This document shows positions 34,610 through 43,019 of a stretch of DNA of 64,000 bases, one piece after another. Below the pieces are notes generated by a model. That model was not told the origin of the DNA and searched no databases. It saw only the letters and a list, made by a program, of their open reading frames with translations. Position 1 is the stretch's first letter; each line of letters opens with the position of its first letter. Source of the DNA: Thalassobius sp. Cn5-15 (GTDB lineage Bacteria; Pseudomonadota; Alphaproteobacteria; Rhodobacterales; Rhodobacteraceae); assembly GCF_022347685.1 (NCBI RefSeq), contig NZ_JAKRGF010000001.1, forward strand, positions 744,001 to 808,000, given 5' to 3'. Position numbers and translations under genes: made by a program.

Positions 34610-34935
34610 TCAGGTGTTCCCTCGGGGACTATGGACATAAACGCGCTCGTAATAAGCGGATCGGACCCGGGGGCGGTACCCGGCGGCTCCACCAAACATC
34701 CTTTATTGGGGGATCATGGGGCCGAAACAGGATCGACGAACGTCTAAAAGGGTTAGCTTTGTCCCGGTGAGATACCACCGTTATCGGTTCGTTAAGCATA
34801 ATTGCCAATAACAATCGTGCTCCGATGGCTCTGGCTGCGTAAGCAGTCCGAAAAATCGACCTTTAAGTCCTTACGCCTAGCAGCCTAAGGCGGGGTCCGC
34901 AGGTACCTGGCAACAGAAACCTGCACCTTACCTTC
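34610..34935 (+). ncRNA. ssrA: Transfer-messenger RNA, circularly permuted two-piece form
   Basis: tmRNA rescues stalled ribosomes. The order is permuted as in other alphaproteobacteria. The acceptor piece comes first and ends GGCGGCTCCACCA with CCA at 34692-34694; a short spacer follows; then comes the coding piece beginning GGGGATCATGGGGCCGAAAC near 34708. The tag frame is GCC AAT AAC AAT CGT GCT CCG ATG GCT CTG GCT GCG TAA at 34804-34842, encoding ANNNRAPMALAA. The LAA-type end is what ClpXP recognises. Outer boundaries are approximate. sspB, the adaptor for tagged proteins, lies 1.5 kb downstream. Confidence 0.93.
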
Positions 34936-35062
34936 CCTATCTTTTCAAGACCTGACATGGCCGCCACAGCCTGACATATCCCTGACAAATCTGCGCTATA
35001 CGCACAGTGCGAAGCCCGCTAGAACGGGCCAACCGCCCCGCCTTTTCAGTCGCAGGTAAACC

Positions 35063-36307
35063 ATGTCTTCTCCTTCCATGTCCGAGTTGTTCCGCGTCTT
35101 TGGCCGGATTGGCTTCATGTCCTTTGGCGGCCCTGCGGCCCAGATCGCATTGATGCATAAAGAACTGGTGGAGGATCGTCCGTGGCTGAGCGAACGTCAG
35201 TTTCTTTCAGCGCTTTCCTTCTGCATGTTGCTGCCCGGGCCAGAGGCAATGCAGTTGGCCACCTACGCTGGCTGGCTGAAACGTGGGACATTGGGGGGCG
35301 TGATGGCCGGGGCGCTGTTTGTACTGCCGGGGGCTGCGGTCATTCTGGCACTGGCGCTGGCCTATGCGCAGTTCGGCACCCTGCCCCTTGTGCAGGCCGC
35401 CTTTCTTGGCGTGCAGGCAACTGTTGTGGTCATCGTGCTGATGGCGCTTCAGAAAATTGCAAACAAAGCGCTAAGCAACACTGTGTCGCGGACACTCGCG
35501 TTGCTATCTTTCGTCGCCATCTTCGCACTCAACACGCCCTTTCCGCTGGTCGTTTTGGGGGCCGCGCTGATCGGCGCGCTGCGCCCTGATACCGCGTCAG
35601 CAGAGAGCGGCACGCCGCCCCGCCATCGGTTCAACTGGCGGGCTGTTTTGACCTGCATTATTCTCTGGGCCCTGCCCTTTGCCGCCCTTCTGATCTGGCC
35701 AGCCCCCTTCTTGTGGGATGTAGCACAGTTCTTTTCCAAACTGGCGGTGGTGACATTTGGCGGTGCCTATGCGGTGTTGGCCTATATGACGCAAGCAGTG
35801 GTGCAGGACTTTAACTGGTTAAACCTTAACCAGATGATGGACGCCCTCGGGCTGGCGGAAACCACACCGGGGCCGCTGATCCTGGTGACACAGTTTGTGG
35901 CCACGCTGGCTGGCCAGCTGCAGGGGGGAATCAGCGCCGCGTTGATCGCGGGTGCCCTGACCCTGTGGGTCACGTTTATCCCCTGTTTTTTATGGATATT
36001 CGCTGCCGCCCCCTATGTGGAGAGGATCACACACGCCCCACGTCTTGCAGGTGCGCTGAGCGCGATCACCGCCGCGGTTGCAGGCGTTATTGCCAACCTG
36101 TCGATCTGGTTTGCAATGCAGCTGCTGTTTGGGGAGGTCACGCAAACCGCCTTCGCCCCCCTGCCCGTCTGGTCCACGCTTTCCCCCTTGGCCGCCATGT
36201 TCATCGGACTGGCGGCGATCCTGATGCTGGTGCTGAAACGATCGATGCTGGTGACGTTGGCAATAATGGCAGGGATCGGTCTGGGCTGGGGGGCAATCGG
36301 GGTATGA
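35063..36307 (+). CDS. chrA: Chromate transporter (CHR family)
   Basis: A 414-residue two-module membrane protein of about ten to twelve helices. The N-terminal module has FGRIGFMSFGGPAAQIALMH, GPEAMQLATYAGWL and FVLPGA; the second module repeats the pattern as LAVVTFGGAYAVLAYM and ETTPGPLILVTQFVA. ChrA exports chromate or takes part in sulfate-like anion exchange. The ATG at 35063 is family-like. It stands alone between ssrA and sspB with no chrB regulator, so the chromate role is inferred from family only. Confidence 0.88.
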   Translation: MSSPSMSELFRVFGRIGFMSFGGPAAQIALMHKELVEDRPWLSERQFLSALSFCMLLPGPEAMQLATYAGWLKRGTLGGVMAGALFVLPGAAVILALALAYAQFGTLPLVQAAFLGVQATVVVIVLMALQKIANKALSNTVSRTLALLSFVAIFALNTPFPLVVLGAALIGALRPDTASAESGTPPRHRFNWRAVLTCIILWALPFAALLIWPAPFLWDVAQFFSKLAVVTFGGAYAVLAYMTQAVVQDFNWLNLNQMMDALGLAETTPGPLILVTQFVATLAGQLQGGISAALIAGALTLWVTFIPCFLWIFAAAPYVERITHAPRLAGALSAITAAVAGVIANLSIWFAMQLLFGEVTQTAFAPLPVWSTLSPLAAMFIGLAAILMLVLKRSMLVTLAIMAGIGLGWGAIGV

Positions 36308-36461
36308 CACACTGCCACATAAGCCAAGATCCCAGCCTGCAAAATTTTCTCAACAATTCCGCAAGCGCCCTTCCGTTTTGTGGCAAATCTACTATGATTT
36401 TTACAGACAGACCCGCACCAGCGACCGGACGCAGAAATCGCGCGCAAAGAAAGGCAACCAC

Positions 36462-36953
36462 ATGTCCAGCAGCATTGACTACGGAAACCTGATGCACCGC
36501 GCCATGCGCAGCCTCATTCAGGAGGTGCTGCAAGACGTGGCCGATAATGGCCTGCCGGGGGCGCATCATTTCTTCATCACCTTTGACACCAACCACCCTG
36601 ATGCGGTGCTGGCAGAATGGCTGAAGGAGCGTTACCCCGAAGAGATGACCGTGGTTATGCAGCACTGGTATGACAACCTCTTGGTTGAAGATGACGGTTT
36701 CCACGTCACGCTGAATTTCGGCGATCAACCGGAGCCCCTGTATATCCCCTTCGACTCACTGCGCACATTTGTGGATCCGTCGGTCGAATTTGGCCTGCGC
36801 TTCGAAAGCCCTGAGATGGACGACCTTGGCGAAGAGGATCTGGACGACGACCTGCTGGATCAAGACGAAAGCGCCGCTTTGGAAGAGATCCTCGAAGAGA
36901 AAGACGCGCCCAAAGAGGCTGAGGTTGTCAGCCTCGACAGCTTCCGCAAGTGA
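36462..36953 (+). CDS. sspB: ClpXP adaptor SspB (alphaproteobacterial type)
   Basis: A 163-residue SspB: MSSSIDYGNLMHRAMRSLIQEVL start, core HHFFITFDTNHPDAVLAEW and LYIPFDSLRTFVDPSVEFGLRF, then an acidic linker (EEDLDDDLLDQDES) and a C-terminal ClpX-binding peptide ending VVSLDSFRK. It binds ssrA-tagged proteins and delivers them to ClpXP. The ATG at 36462 is preferred; the frame extends upstream to 36378. ssrA itself is 1.5 kb upstream on the same strand. Confidence 0.92.
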   Translation: MSSSIDYGNLMHRAMRSLIQEVLQDVADNGLPGAHHFFITFDTNHPDAVLAEWLKERYPEEMTVVMQHWYDNLLVEDDGFHVTLNFGDQPEPLYIPFDSLRTFVDPSVEFGLRFESPEMDDLGEEDLDDDLLDQDESAALEEILEEKDAPKEAEVVSLDSFRK

Positions 36954-36976
36954 TCGCATTCGCGAACTGCCATCAG

Positions 36977-37002
36977 ACCGTCCGGCGCCGCTGGGCGGTT
37001 TT
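36977..37002 (+). terminator. Terminator after sspB
   Basis: ACCGTCC (36977-36983) pairs, with one G-T, with GGGCGGT (36993-36999) and is followed by T residues. Confidence 0.65.
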
Positions 37003-37136
37003 GCATTTCAGCCATCAAAACCACCTGCGTGCAGCACGCTGGAAATAGAGCTGTTAGCGGTATCCCACGGTATACAGCATTGCACTTTGGCCCCCATGCG
37101 TTATGACAGACTCAACGCTTTTATCGGAGGTCCATC

Positions 37137-38531
37137 ATGGCAAACACCCGCACCGAAACCGACAGCTTTGGCCCGCTGGAAGTTCCGTCCGACAAGTACT
37201 GGGGCGCGCAAACCCAACGTTCGATCATGAACTTCCCCATTGGTTGGGAAAAACAGCCCGTCGCCATCGTGCGTGCGCTGGGTGTGATCAAGCAGGCCTG
37301 TGCCATGCAGAACAAGGCCACGGGTAAGATGGACGCAAAAATCGCTGATGCGGTGATTCAGGCCGCGTCCGAGGTGGTTGAGGGCAAGTTCGACGACAAC
37401 TTCCCGCTGGTGGTCTGGCAGACCGGTTCCGGCACCCAGTCGAACATGAACTCGAACGAGGTGATCGCCAACCGCGCGATTGAAATCCTCGGCGGCGTGA
37501 TCGGCAGCAAGGATCCGGTGCACCCCAACGACCACTGCAACATGGGTCAATCCTCCAACGATACTTTCCCCACCGCGATGCACATCGGCGCCGCGATGAC
37601 GGTACGTGATGTGCTGCTGCCCGGTCTGAACAAACTGGCCGAAGGACTGGAGAGTAAAGCCGAAGAGTTCAAAGACATCATCAAAATCGGCCGCACCCAC
37701 ACGCAAGATGCGACGCCACTGACCCTTGGTCAGGAATTTGGCGGCTACGCCCACCAGATCCGTCAGGGCATCGCCCGTGTCGAAGCGGCCCTGCCCGGCA
37801 TCTATGAGCTGGCCCAAGGCGGCACCGCCGTTGGCACCGGCCTGAACACCCAGAAAGGCTGGGGCGAGGCAGTAGCGGCAAACATGGCCGAAATCACCGG
37901 CCTTCCCTTCGTCACAGCACCGAACAAATTCGAAGCGCTGGCTGCCCATGACGCGATGGTCTTCATGTCCGGCGCGCTGGCGACCGTTGCAGGCGCGATG
38001 TACAAAATCGCCAACGACATCCGTTTCCTTGGCTCCGGCCCCCGTTCGGGTCTGGGCGAGCTGATCCTGCCGGAAAATGAGCCGGGTTCGTCGATTATGC
38101 CGGGCAAAGTCAACCCCACTCAGGCAGAGGCGATGACGCAGGTTGCCGCCCACGTGATGGGCAACAACGCTGCGATGACCTTCGCAGGGTCGCAGGGCCA
38201 CTTTGAACTGAACGTTTACAACCCGATGATGTCCTACAACCTGCTGCAGTCCATGCAGTTGTTGGGCGACGTGGCAGACAGTTTCACCACCCGTATGCTC
38301 AACGGCATCAAGGCCAATGAGCCACGCATCGACAAGCTGATGAAGGAGAGCCTGATGCTGGTCACCGCACTGGCCCCGACAATCGGCTATGACAACGCGA
38401 CCACCGTTGCCAAAACCGCGCACAAGAACGGCACCACGCTGAAGGAAGAAGCAATTGCCCTCGGCTTCGTGGATGAGGCGACCTTTGACGCGGTTGTGCG
38501 CCCTGAGCAGATGATCGGTCCCAAAGACTAA
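37137..38531 (+). CDS. fumC: Class II fumarate hydratase
   Basis: A 464-residue iron-independent fumarase of the TCA cycle. The substrate motif GSGTQSNMN is at 97-105, [14 protein letters not shown] at about 129-142 and the lyase signature [11 protein letters not shown] near 320. It is full length and complete. GGAGG lies 8 bases upstream of the ATG. A strong terminator follows, then two small genes that may still be partly co-transcribed. Confidence 0.96.
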   Translation: MANTRTETDSFGPLEVPSDKYWGAQTQRSIMNFPIGWEKQPVAIVRALGVIKQACAMQNKATGKMDAKIADAVIQAASEVVEGKFDDNFPLVVWQTGSGTQSNMNSNEVIANRAIEILGGVIGSKDPVHPNDHCNMGQSSNDTFPTAMHIGAAMTVRDVLLPGLNKLAEGLESKAEEFKDIIKIGRTHTQDATPLTLGQEFGGYAHQIRQGIARVEAALPGIYELAQGGTAVGTGLNTQKGWGEAVAANMAEITGLPFVTAPNKFEALAAHDAMVFMSGALATVAGAMYKIANDIRFLGSGPRSGLGELILPENEPGSSIMPGKVNPTQAEAMTQVAAHVMGNNAAMTFAGSQGHFELNVYNPMMSYNLLQSMQLLGDVADSFTTRMLNGIKANEPRIDKLMKESLMLVTALAPTIGYDNATTVAKTAHKNGTTLKEEAIALGFVDEATFDAVVRPEQMIGPKD

Positions 38532-38552
38532 GATCCGGTTAAAATCATGTAG

Positions 38553-38583
38553 GAAAGGCGGCCATTTGGTCGCCTTTCTTTTT
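38553..38583 (+). terminator. Rho-independent terminator after fumC
   Basis: GAAAGGCGGCC (38553-38563) pairs with GGTCGCCTTTC (38568-38578) around ATTT, followed by T residues. Confidence 0.85.
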
Positions 38584-38610
38584 GAGACTCTGTCTGTTAG
38601 AGTTTTGGCT

Positions 38611-38790
38611 ATGACTGTGGTGAACCTCAACAAATTTCGCAAAGCCAAAACACGCGCAAAGAAACGCACGCAAGCAGATGAAAATGCTATGAAATTCGGG
38701 CGTAACAAAGCGGAGAAATTGCTGGACCAGGCGCGCGCTGACAAAGCAAACCGCGACCTTGACGGCAAGCGCCGCGAGGACGGGGAATGA
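38611..38790 (+). CDS. DUF4169 family small basic protein
   Basis: A 59-residue lysine/arginine-rich protein: MTVVNLNKFRKAKTRAKKRTQADENAMKFGRNKAEK, the typical DUF4169 opening. Predicted all-helical and probably nucleic-acid or ribosome associated, but no function is known. The stop overlaps the next ATG by 4 bases (ATGA). It lies just after the fumC terminator. Confidence 0.8.
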   Translation: MTVVNLNKFRKAKTRAKKRTQADENAMKFGRNKAEKLLDQARADKANRDLDGKRREDGE

Positions 38791-39014
38791 ACCGTCCGGT
38801 CAAACGCTCGCTGACATTGCGCGGCCACCGCACATCGGTCAGTCTTGAGGATGCCTTCTGGCAGGCCTTTCGAGAAATCGCAGCAGAACGTGGTCAGCCA
38901 ATCAACGTTCTGGCCGCCGAAATTGATGAGAACCGCGATTTGGACGCAGGCTTAGCGACAGAGATCAGGTTGTTCGTGCTGGCGCACTATCAGGAAAAAA
39001 TGCAGACCGTTTAG
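38787..39014 (+). CDS. Ribbon-helix-helix domain protein
   Basis: A 75-residue protein with a predicted RHH DNA-binding fold: strand KRSLTLRGHRTSVSLEDAFWQAF, then helix FREIAAERGQPINVLAAEID. RHH_4-type proteins of this length are common after DUF4169 in alphaproteobacteria. It is translationally coupled to DUF4169 through an ATGA overlap. Not an obvious toxin-antitoxin pair, as the partner is not toxin-like. Target unknown. Confidence 0.8.
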   Translation: MNRPVKRSLTLRGHRTSVSLEDAFWQAFREIAAERGQPINVLAAEIDENRDLDAGLATEIRLFVLAHYQEKMQTV

Positions 39015-39402
39015 ACGGCTTTAACTTTGTTGCATGTATCCTCGGTCGCGTTTTGAGGAGTATACAATGCACCAACAGACAGATCCGCCCACGCGAGGAA
39101 ACACTTTCCTGACCTCTGGCCGAGGGAGCTGTTTACGACCTGCGCAGCGCGAACGGGCAATGTTTTCCGTTGGCAAGGGCACGATGTGAAACGTGTATTT
39201 GTGATGCGCAGCACTTTCTGAATTTGATCCTGTGCCACGGGTTTCAAGTGGTTCGAAAGGGGGCGTGCCCACAGTGGCCTCTGTAACCAACAGCCGCTCC
39301 AACAACTGGTCTGAGCGCGGCTGGTGTATGTGGTGTAGGCTTTCTGGCGCCAGAAAGCCCCATCCGAATGTGTCGCCAAATGTGGAACGCCGGATGGACA
39401 AG
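39015..39402. other. Unexplained intergenic region
   Basis: About 390 bases between the RHH gene and the P450 gene end. Two overlapping minus-strand open frames exist, but neither resembles a known family and neither has a clear ribosome site. A decayed mobile-element fragment is possible; nothing in the sequence proves it. Confidence 0.4.
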
Positions 39403-40785
39403 TTAACGCTTTGTGAACCGCAACCAGATTCCATCCCCCCCGCGCACAGTCAGATGCGCCACAGGCACCGGTGGTTTTTCAGTCACCACCTCAAACCGGT
39501 AAGCCCGCACCAGTTGTGACAGGATCAACGGCCCCTCAACCATCGCAAAACCCGCACCGGTACACACACGTTGCCCGCCAGAGAACGGCATATAGGCATC
39601 ACGCAGGCCGGACTTGCCATTCTCCGTCTCAAACCGTGTAGGGTCAAACTCATCAGGCCGGTCCCATAGGCGTTCATGACGGTGCAGATGCCAGGGCGAC
39701 AGCACGATCTGACTGCCAGCGGGCGCGCTACGGTCGCGCAACTGTTCTGGGCAGGTGTTTTCGCGCACCATCATCGGCACCGGAGGATAGAGGCGAAGGG
39801 TCTCTCGAAATACGTCACGACTGACCCTCAACGTCTTCACCACCGAAAATTCTGGCTGCACAGGACTGGCGAGTACCGCTGCCTCATCTGCCACACGGTC
39901 CTGCCAGTCGGGATAAAGCGCCAGTAAATACAATGCCCACGCCAGTGCCGAGGCGCTGGTTTCATGCCCTGCGAGGAAGAAAATAGCGACCTGATCCACC
40001 ATTTCTTCGGTATCGAAACGGGCACCTGTTTCGGGATCAGCGGTGGTCATGATCTTGGTCGCCAGATCATCAGGCGCCTCGCCTGCGCGGATTGCCAGCA
40101 TGCGATCCGTCGTCAATTGGGTGATAAGCTGGCGAATGACCCTCGCCGTCTGTTTGGTACGGCGGCGGTGAAAGCGTGGGAACCAACGTGGCAGCGGTAC
40201 AAAGGCGCCGAGGTTCAGCACCGGCTGAGTACGCTGGTGTTCACGGAACTGATCAAATACCTCTGCCGCAACCTCATGTTCGATGGGAATCGAAAACAGC
40301 GTGCGGAAAATCACGTCAGCAGCGGCGTGACTGGTGTGTGCCTCAACCTCCACAGCCTCACCCGTTGCCAGCCCCTGCAGTCGCGCGACTGCCGCCTGCC
40401 CTGCCTGCCACATAGCGGGAAAGGTATCGCGTAGGCGGCCGCCCTCAAAGGCGGGATCAATGATACGGCGCTGCCGCTTCCACACCTCACCGTTGGTCAG
40501 GAACACCGAATTGCCCAACAAGGGCCGCAGCCCTTCGCTGATGCGTTCGGATTTGGGGAAGTCATCCGGGCGTTGTTTCAGCACCAGATCCACCAATTCC
40601 GGCTGGTTACACATATAGCTGCGGAAAAACGGCGTGCGAAATTCGGCCATCCAGGCACGGTAGAGCCGCTGCGGCTGGGCTGATAGGATGTCGCGGCGAA
40701 ACAGGCGCAGATAGCGCAGGAGCGAGACCCTATCAGGACGCGCCTCTGGCTTCGGCGGCCTGGGAGAGACGGGGCAGCCGGTCAT
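39403..40785 (-). CDS. Cytochrome P450
   Basis: A 460-residue soluble P450 monooxygenase. The I-helix oxygen motif is FFLAGHETSASALAW, the K-helix ExxR is ETLRLYPPVPMM, and the heme-binding loop FSGGQRVCTGAGFA carries the cysteine ligand. The profile resembles fatty-acid or sterol-type class I P450s, but the substrate cannot be deduced. The ATG overlaps the stop of an alpha/beta-hydrolase-like gene by 4 bases, so the two act together. No ferredoxin gene is adjacent. Confidence 0.93.
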   Translation of the reverse strand: MTGCPVSPRPPKPEARPDRVSLLRYLRLFRRDILSAQPQRLYRAWMAEFRTPFFRSYMCNQPELVDLVLKQRPDDFPKSERISEGLRPLLGNSVFLTNGEVWKRQRRIIDPAFEGGRLRDTFPAMWQAGQAAVARLQGLATGEAVEVEAHTSHAAADVIFRTLFSIPIEHEVAAEVFDQFREHQRTQPVLNLGAFVPLPRWFPRFHRRRTKQTARVIRQLITQLTTDRMLAIRAGEAPDDLATKIMTTADPETGARFDTEEMVDQVAIFFLAGHETSASALAWALYLLALYPDWQDRVADEAAVLASPVQPEFSVVKTLRVSRDVFRETLRLYPPVPMMVRENTCPEQLRDRSAPAGSQIVLSPWHLHRHERLWDRPDEFDPTRFETENGKSGLRDAYMPFSGGQRVCTGAGFAMVEGPLILSQLVRAYRFEVVTEKPPVPVAHLTVRGGDGIWLRFTKR

Positions 40786-42002
40786 TGCATTACCTCTGCG
40801 GCCATGGAGGTGAATTTGTTCACAGGGGCTTCCAGTCGTGATTTCGACGGTGCGCGACCGGCGAAACGATGTTCCAATCGTTCAGGTCCTGCAGTGATGC
40901 GGAAGTAGTCGTAATCGCCAGGCCGATCAAAGGCGCAAAGGTATTGAAAGTGCAGCCGGAAGAACCGCCAGCGCAATTCTTTCCAGCGCGCAGGGCTGAG
41001 CGTTTGGGTGAAGGCGGCGGAAATCACCACTGGCCAGCGCTTTCCTTCCGGCGCAACGCCGGTCACGGCCACCGGGTCGCACAACGCAAAGGCACAGCCG
41101 TCCCCCGGCGCCGTCACGTCCAGCCACGCCAATTCATCCCGTACAGACAGGAAATGCAAATCGCGCCGCAGTCGGTCGGCATCGGGCAGAAATGCAACCA
41201 TCGGCACCACCTGTCCCAGCGACATAAAGTTCAGACGCGCTCCGGTCTCTGGTACCTCGCCGGCGCGGATCAGATCGGCAAGGATGGACACCGCAAGGTG
41301 AGCACCCGAACTGTGACCGATGACCAGCACCTCATCGACGTCCGTGGTCAACGCCTCCGCAATCAGTGTGCGGAACTCATCAATCCGTTCCTCCAATGGC
41401 GCGGGATTGGCACCGCGCGTATTGGCCGAATAGGCATAGTCATGCATCAGATAATAGGCGAAAAACTTTCCGTCCTTCGCTTTAAACCAGCGCAATACAA
41501 AGGGCACCACAGCCAGTCCAGCCCATGCCAGCAGCGGATGCAGCCGTGCCAACAGCGCGCCAGCTCCCCACGCCAGAGCCAAGGCTAGCAGAAGTTGCAC
41601 GATCAGGAACACCACAGGATAAAGCGCGGCAATCACAGGCCCCTTGCGCAGACGCATCAGCCGCCAAAGGGCACCGGTGCCGATATAGGTCCATGCGGTG
41701 CGGGCCAGTTGCAGGTAGGTCTGAACGATGCCCTGATCCATGCTGTCGCGCACCAGATCGACCCAGTAGAGGACCTGAACATCCGTATCCGTATGGTGGC
41801 CATCCTGCGTGCTCTCTACGTGCCAGCCATAGGGGCCGTCCAGACGTTTGGGGCTGAGGGTCAGATTATAGCCGGAAATAGCGGCCTGCGACGCGCCCTC
41901 TTTGCGGTACAGTTCGCGGTAGCGGCGCGGGTGGATCGGGTCATAGCCCGGAATATAAAAAACCCGACGGGTCCGCACGGATGGGTAAGTCTGATCGGTC
42001 AT
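40782..42002 (-). CDS. Membrane-anchored alpha/beta-hydrolase-like protein
   Basis: A 406-residue protein beginning RTRRVFYIPGYDPIHPRRYRELY. Two hydrophobic helices (about 120-175, VIAALYPVVFLIVQLLLALA and LAWAGLAVVPFVL) are inserted before a hydrolase nucleophile elbow VIGHSSGAHLA (serine near 230). A lipase or esterase acting at the membrane is suggested. The start at 42002 (MTDQTYPSV) follows AGAGGCAG. It overlaps the P450 start by 4 bases. I do not recognise a characterised orthologue. Confidence 0.75.
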   Translation of the reverse strand: MTDQTYPSVRTRRVFYIPGYDPIHPRRYRELYRKEGASQAAISGYNLTLSPKRLDGPYGWHVESTQDGHHTDTDVQVLYWVDLVRDSMDQGIVQTYLQLARTAWTYIGTGALWRLMRLRKGPVIAALYPVVFLIVQLLLALALAWGAGALLARLHPLLAWAGLAVVPFVLRWFKAKDGKFFAYYLMHDYAYSANTRGANPAPLEERIDEFRTLIAEALTTDVDEVLVIGHSSGAHLAVSILADLIRAGEVPETGARLNFMSLGQVVPMVAFLPDADRLRRDLHFLSVRDELAWLDVTAPGDGCAFALCDPVAVTGVAPEGKRWPVVISAAFTQTLSPARWKELRWRFFRLHFQYLCAFDRPGDYDYFRITAGPERLEHRFAGRAPSKSRLEAPVNKFTSMAAEVMQ

Positions 42003-42102
42003 ACGCTGCCTCTTTGCGCGTATCTTAGCGCAGATTTGCCGCGTTACCACAACCGATCAGTGTTTTATTGTAGGGACTTAGGCGAAAACCCTCTGTCGTG
42101 TG

Positions 42103-42864
42103 TCAGCCCATAAGTGCCAGCGCCGGGAAGGTTTCCAGCAGCCAGTAAGAAAAGGCCGAAAAACCACCTGTCAGCATCAACAGACCAATGGTCCACAGCA
42201 AGAGGCCCATGACCTTTTCGATCTGCTCCATGTGACGCTTCATCCAGCTCATAAAGCCGGTGAGGCGCGGCAGGAAGGCCGCGACCAGCAGAAAAGGCAC
42301 ACCCAGACCCAGCGCATAAAGCGCCAGCAACATCGTGCCACGGGCAAGCGAGGCCTCAGATGCGGCCAGCGACAGGATCGCGCCCAGCTGCGGGCCGATG
42401 CAGGGCGTCCAGCCAAAGGCAAAGGCCAAACCCAACACATAGGCACCAAAGGCCGATCCACCGCGATCACCGGCGTCAAGACGCGCCTCGCGGTCCAGAA
42501 AGCCGATGCGATACACGCCGACAAAATGCGCACCGAAGATCATCACCAAAATACCAGCGATAGAGTTGAACCAACCTTGATACTGTAAAAACAGAGTGCC
42601 CACGGCAGAGGCCGTGAAACCAAGGAACAGGAAAATCGTCGACAGTCCCAGAACAAAGAACAGCGCTGGCACCACGGCAGCACCGGACTTTGCACGGCCC
42701 TCGCTGAGGTCAGTGATCGACACACCGGACATATAGGCCAGATAAGGCGGCACGATCGGCAGCACGCAGGGGCTGAGGAAGGAAATCAGGCCAGCAAACA
42801 GGGCAATCGCCATGGCGGGCAACAGGGCGGCATCAATGATGCTGATATTTTCGAGTCCAAACAT
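42103..42864 (-). CDS. ccdA: Cytochrome c biogenesis protein CcdA
   Basis: A 253-residue inner-membrane thiol transporter of the DsbD/CcdA family with six helices. The redox cysteines sit in FLSPCVLPIVPPYL and GWTPCIGPQLG. It moves reducing power from cytoplasmic thioredoxin to periplasmic apocytochrome c reduction. ATG 42864 (MFGLENISIID) is chosen; the upstream extension lacks family support. It lies downstream of rne beyond a terminator and is probably transcribed on its own. Confidence 0.92.
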   Translation of the reverse strand: MFGLENISIIDAALLPAMAIALFAGLISFLSPCVLPIVPPYLAYMSGVSITDLSEGRAKSGAAVVPALFFVLGLSTIFLFLGFTASAVGTLFLQYQGWFNSIAGILVMIFGAHFVGVYRIGFLDREARLDAGDRGGSAFGAYVLGLAFAFGWTPCIGPQLGAILSLAASEASLARGTMLLALYALGLGVPFLLVAAFLPRLTGFMSWMKRHMEQIEKVMGLLLWTIGLLMLTGGFSAFSYWLLETFPALALMG

Positions 42865-42963
42865 AGCGCCTGCGTAGCGAATCCGCGCGCCGCTGTCACC
42901 TGACGCGATGTCACAAGCCCGTGCCAAATGGTTACAGTGACGCGACCCGCAGCCGTGGCAGAC

Positions 42964-43001
42964 AAAAAACGCCGCCCTCTTTGCGGAGGACGGCGTTTTT
43001 T
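42964..43001 (-). terminator. Strong terminator after rne
   Basis: AAAAAACGCCG (42964-42974) pairs with CGGCGTTTTTT (42991-43001), with further pairing inside. It is read leftward from rne. Confidence 0.85.
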
Positions 43002-43019
43002 AGGTTCTGTTTAAAGCTC

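Noticed and set aside
37101-38828. 575-residue open frame antisense to fumC
   Set aside because: It mirrors the fumC codons, lacks any family resemblance, and runs through the fumC terminator.
38611-39014. Toxin-antitoxin module
   Set aside because: The RHH protein could be an antitoxin, but the partner is a DUF4169 protein with no toxin feature and the pair is linked to fumC.
39011-39434. Two minus-strand open frames of 122 and 137 residues
   Set aside because: They overlap each other and the neighbouring genes, have no family match by eye, and no clear ribosome site.
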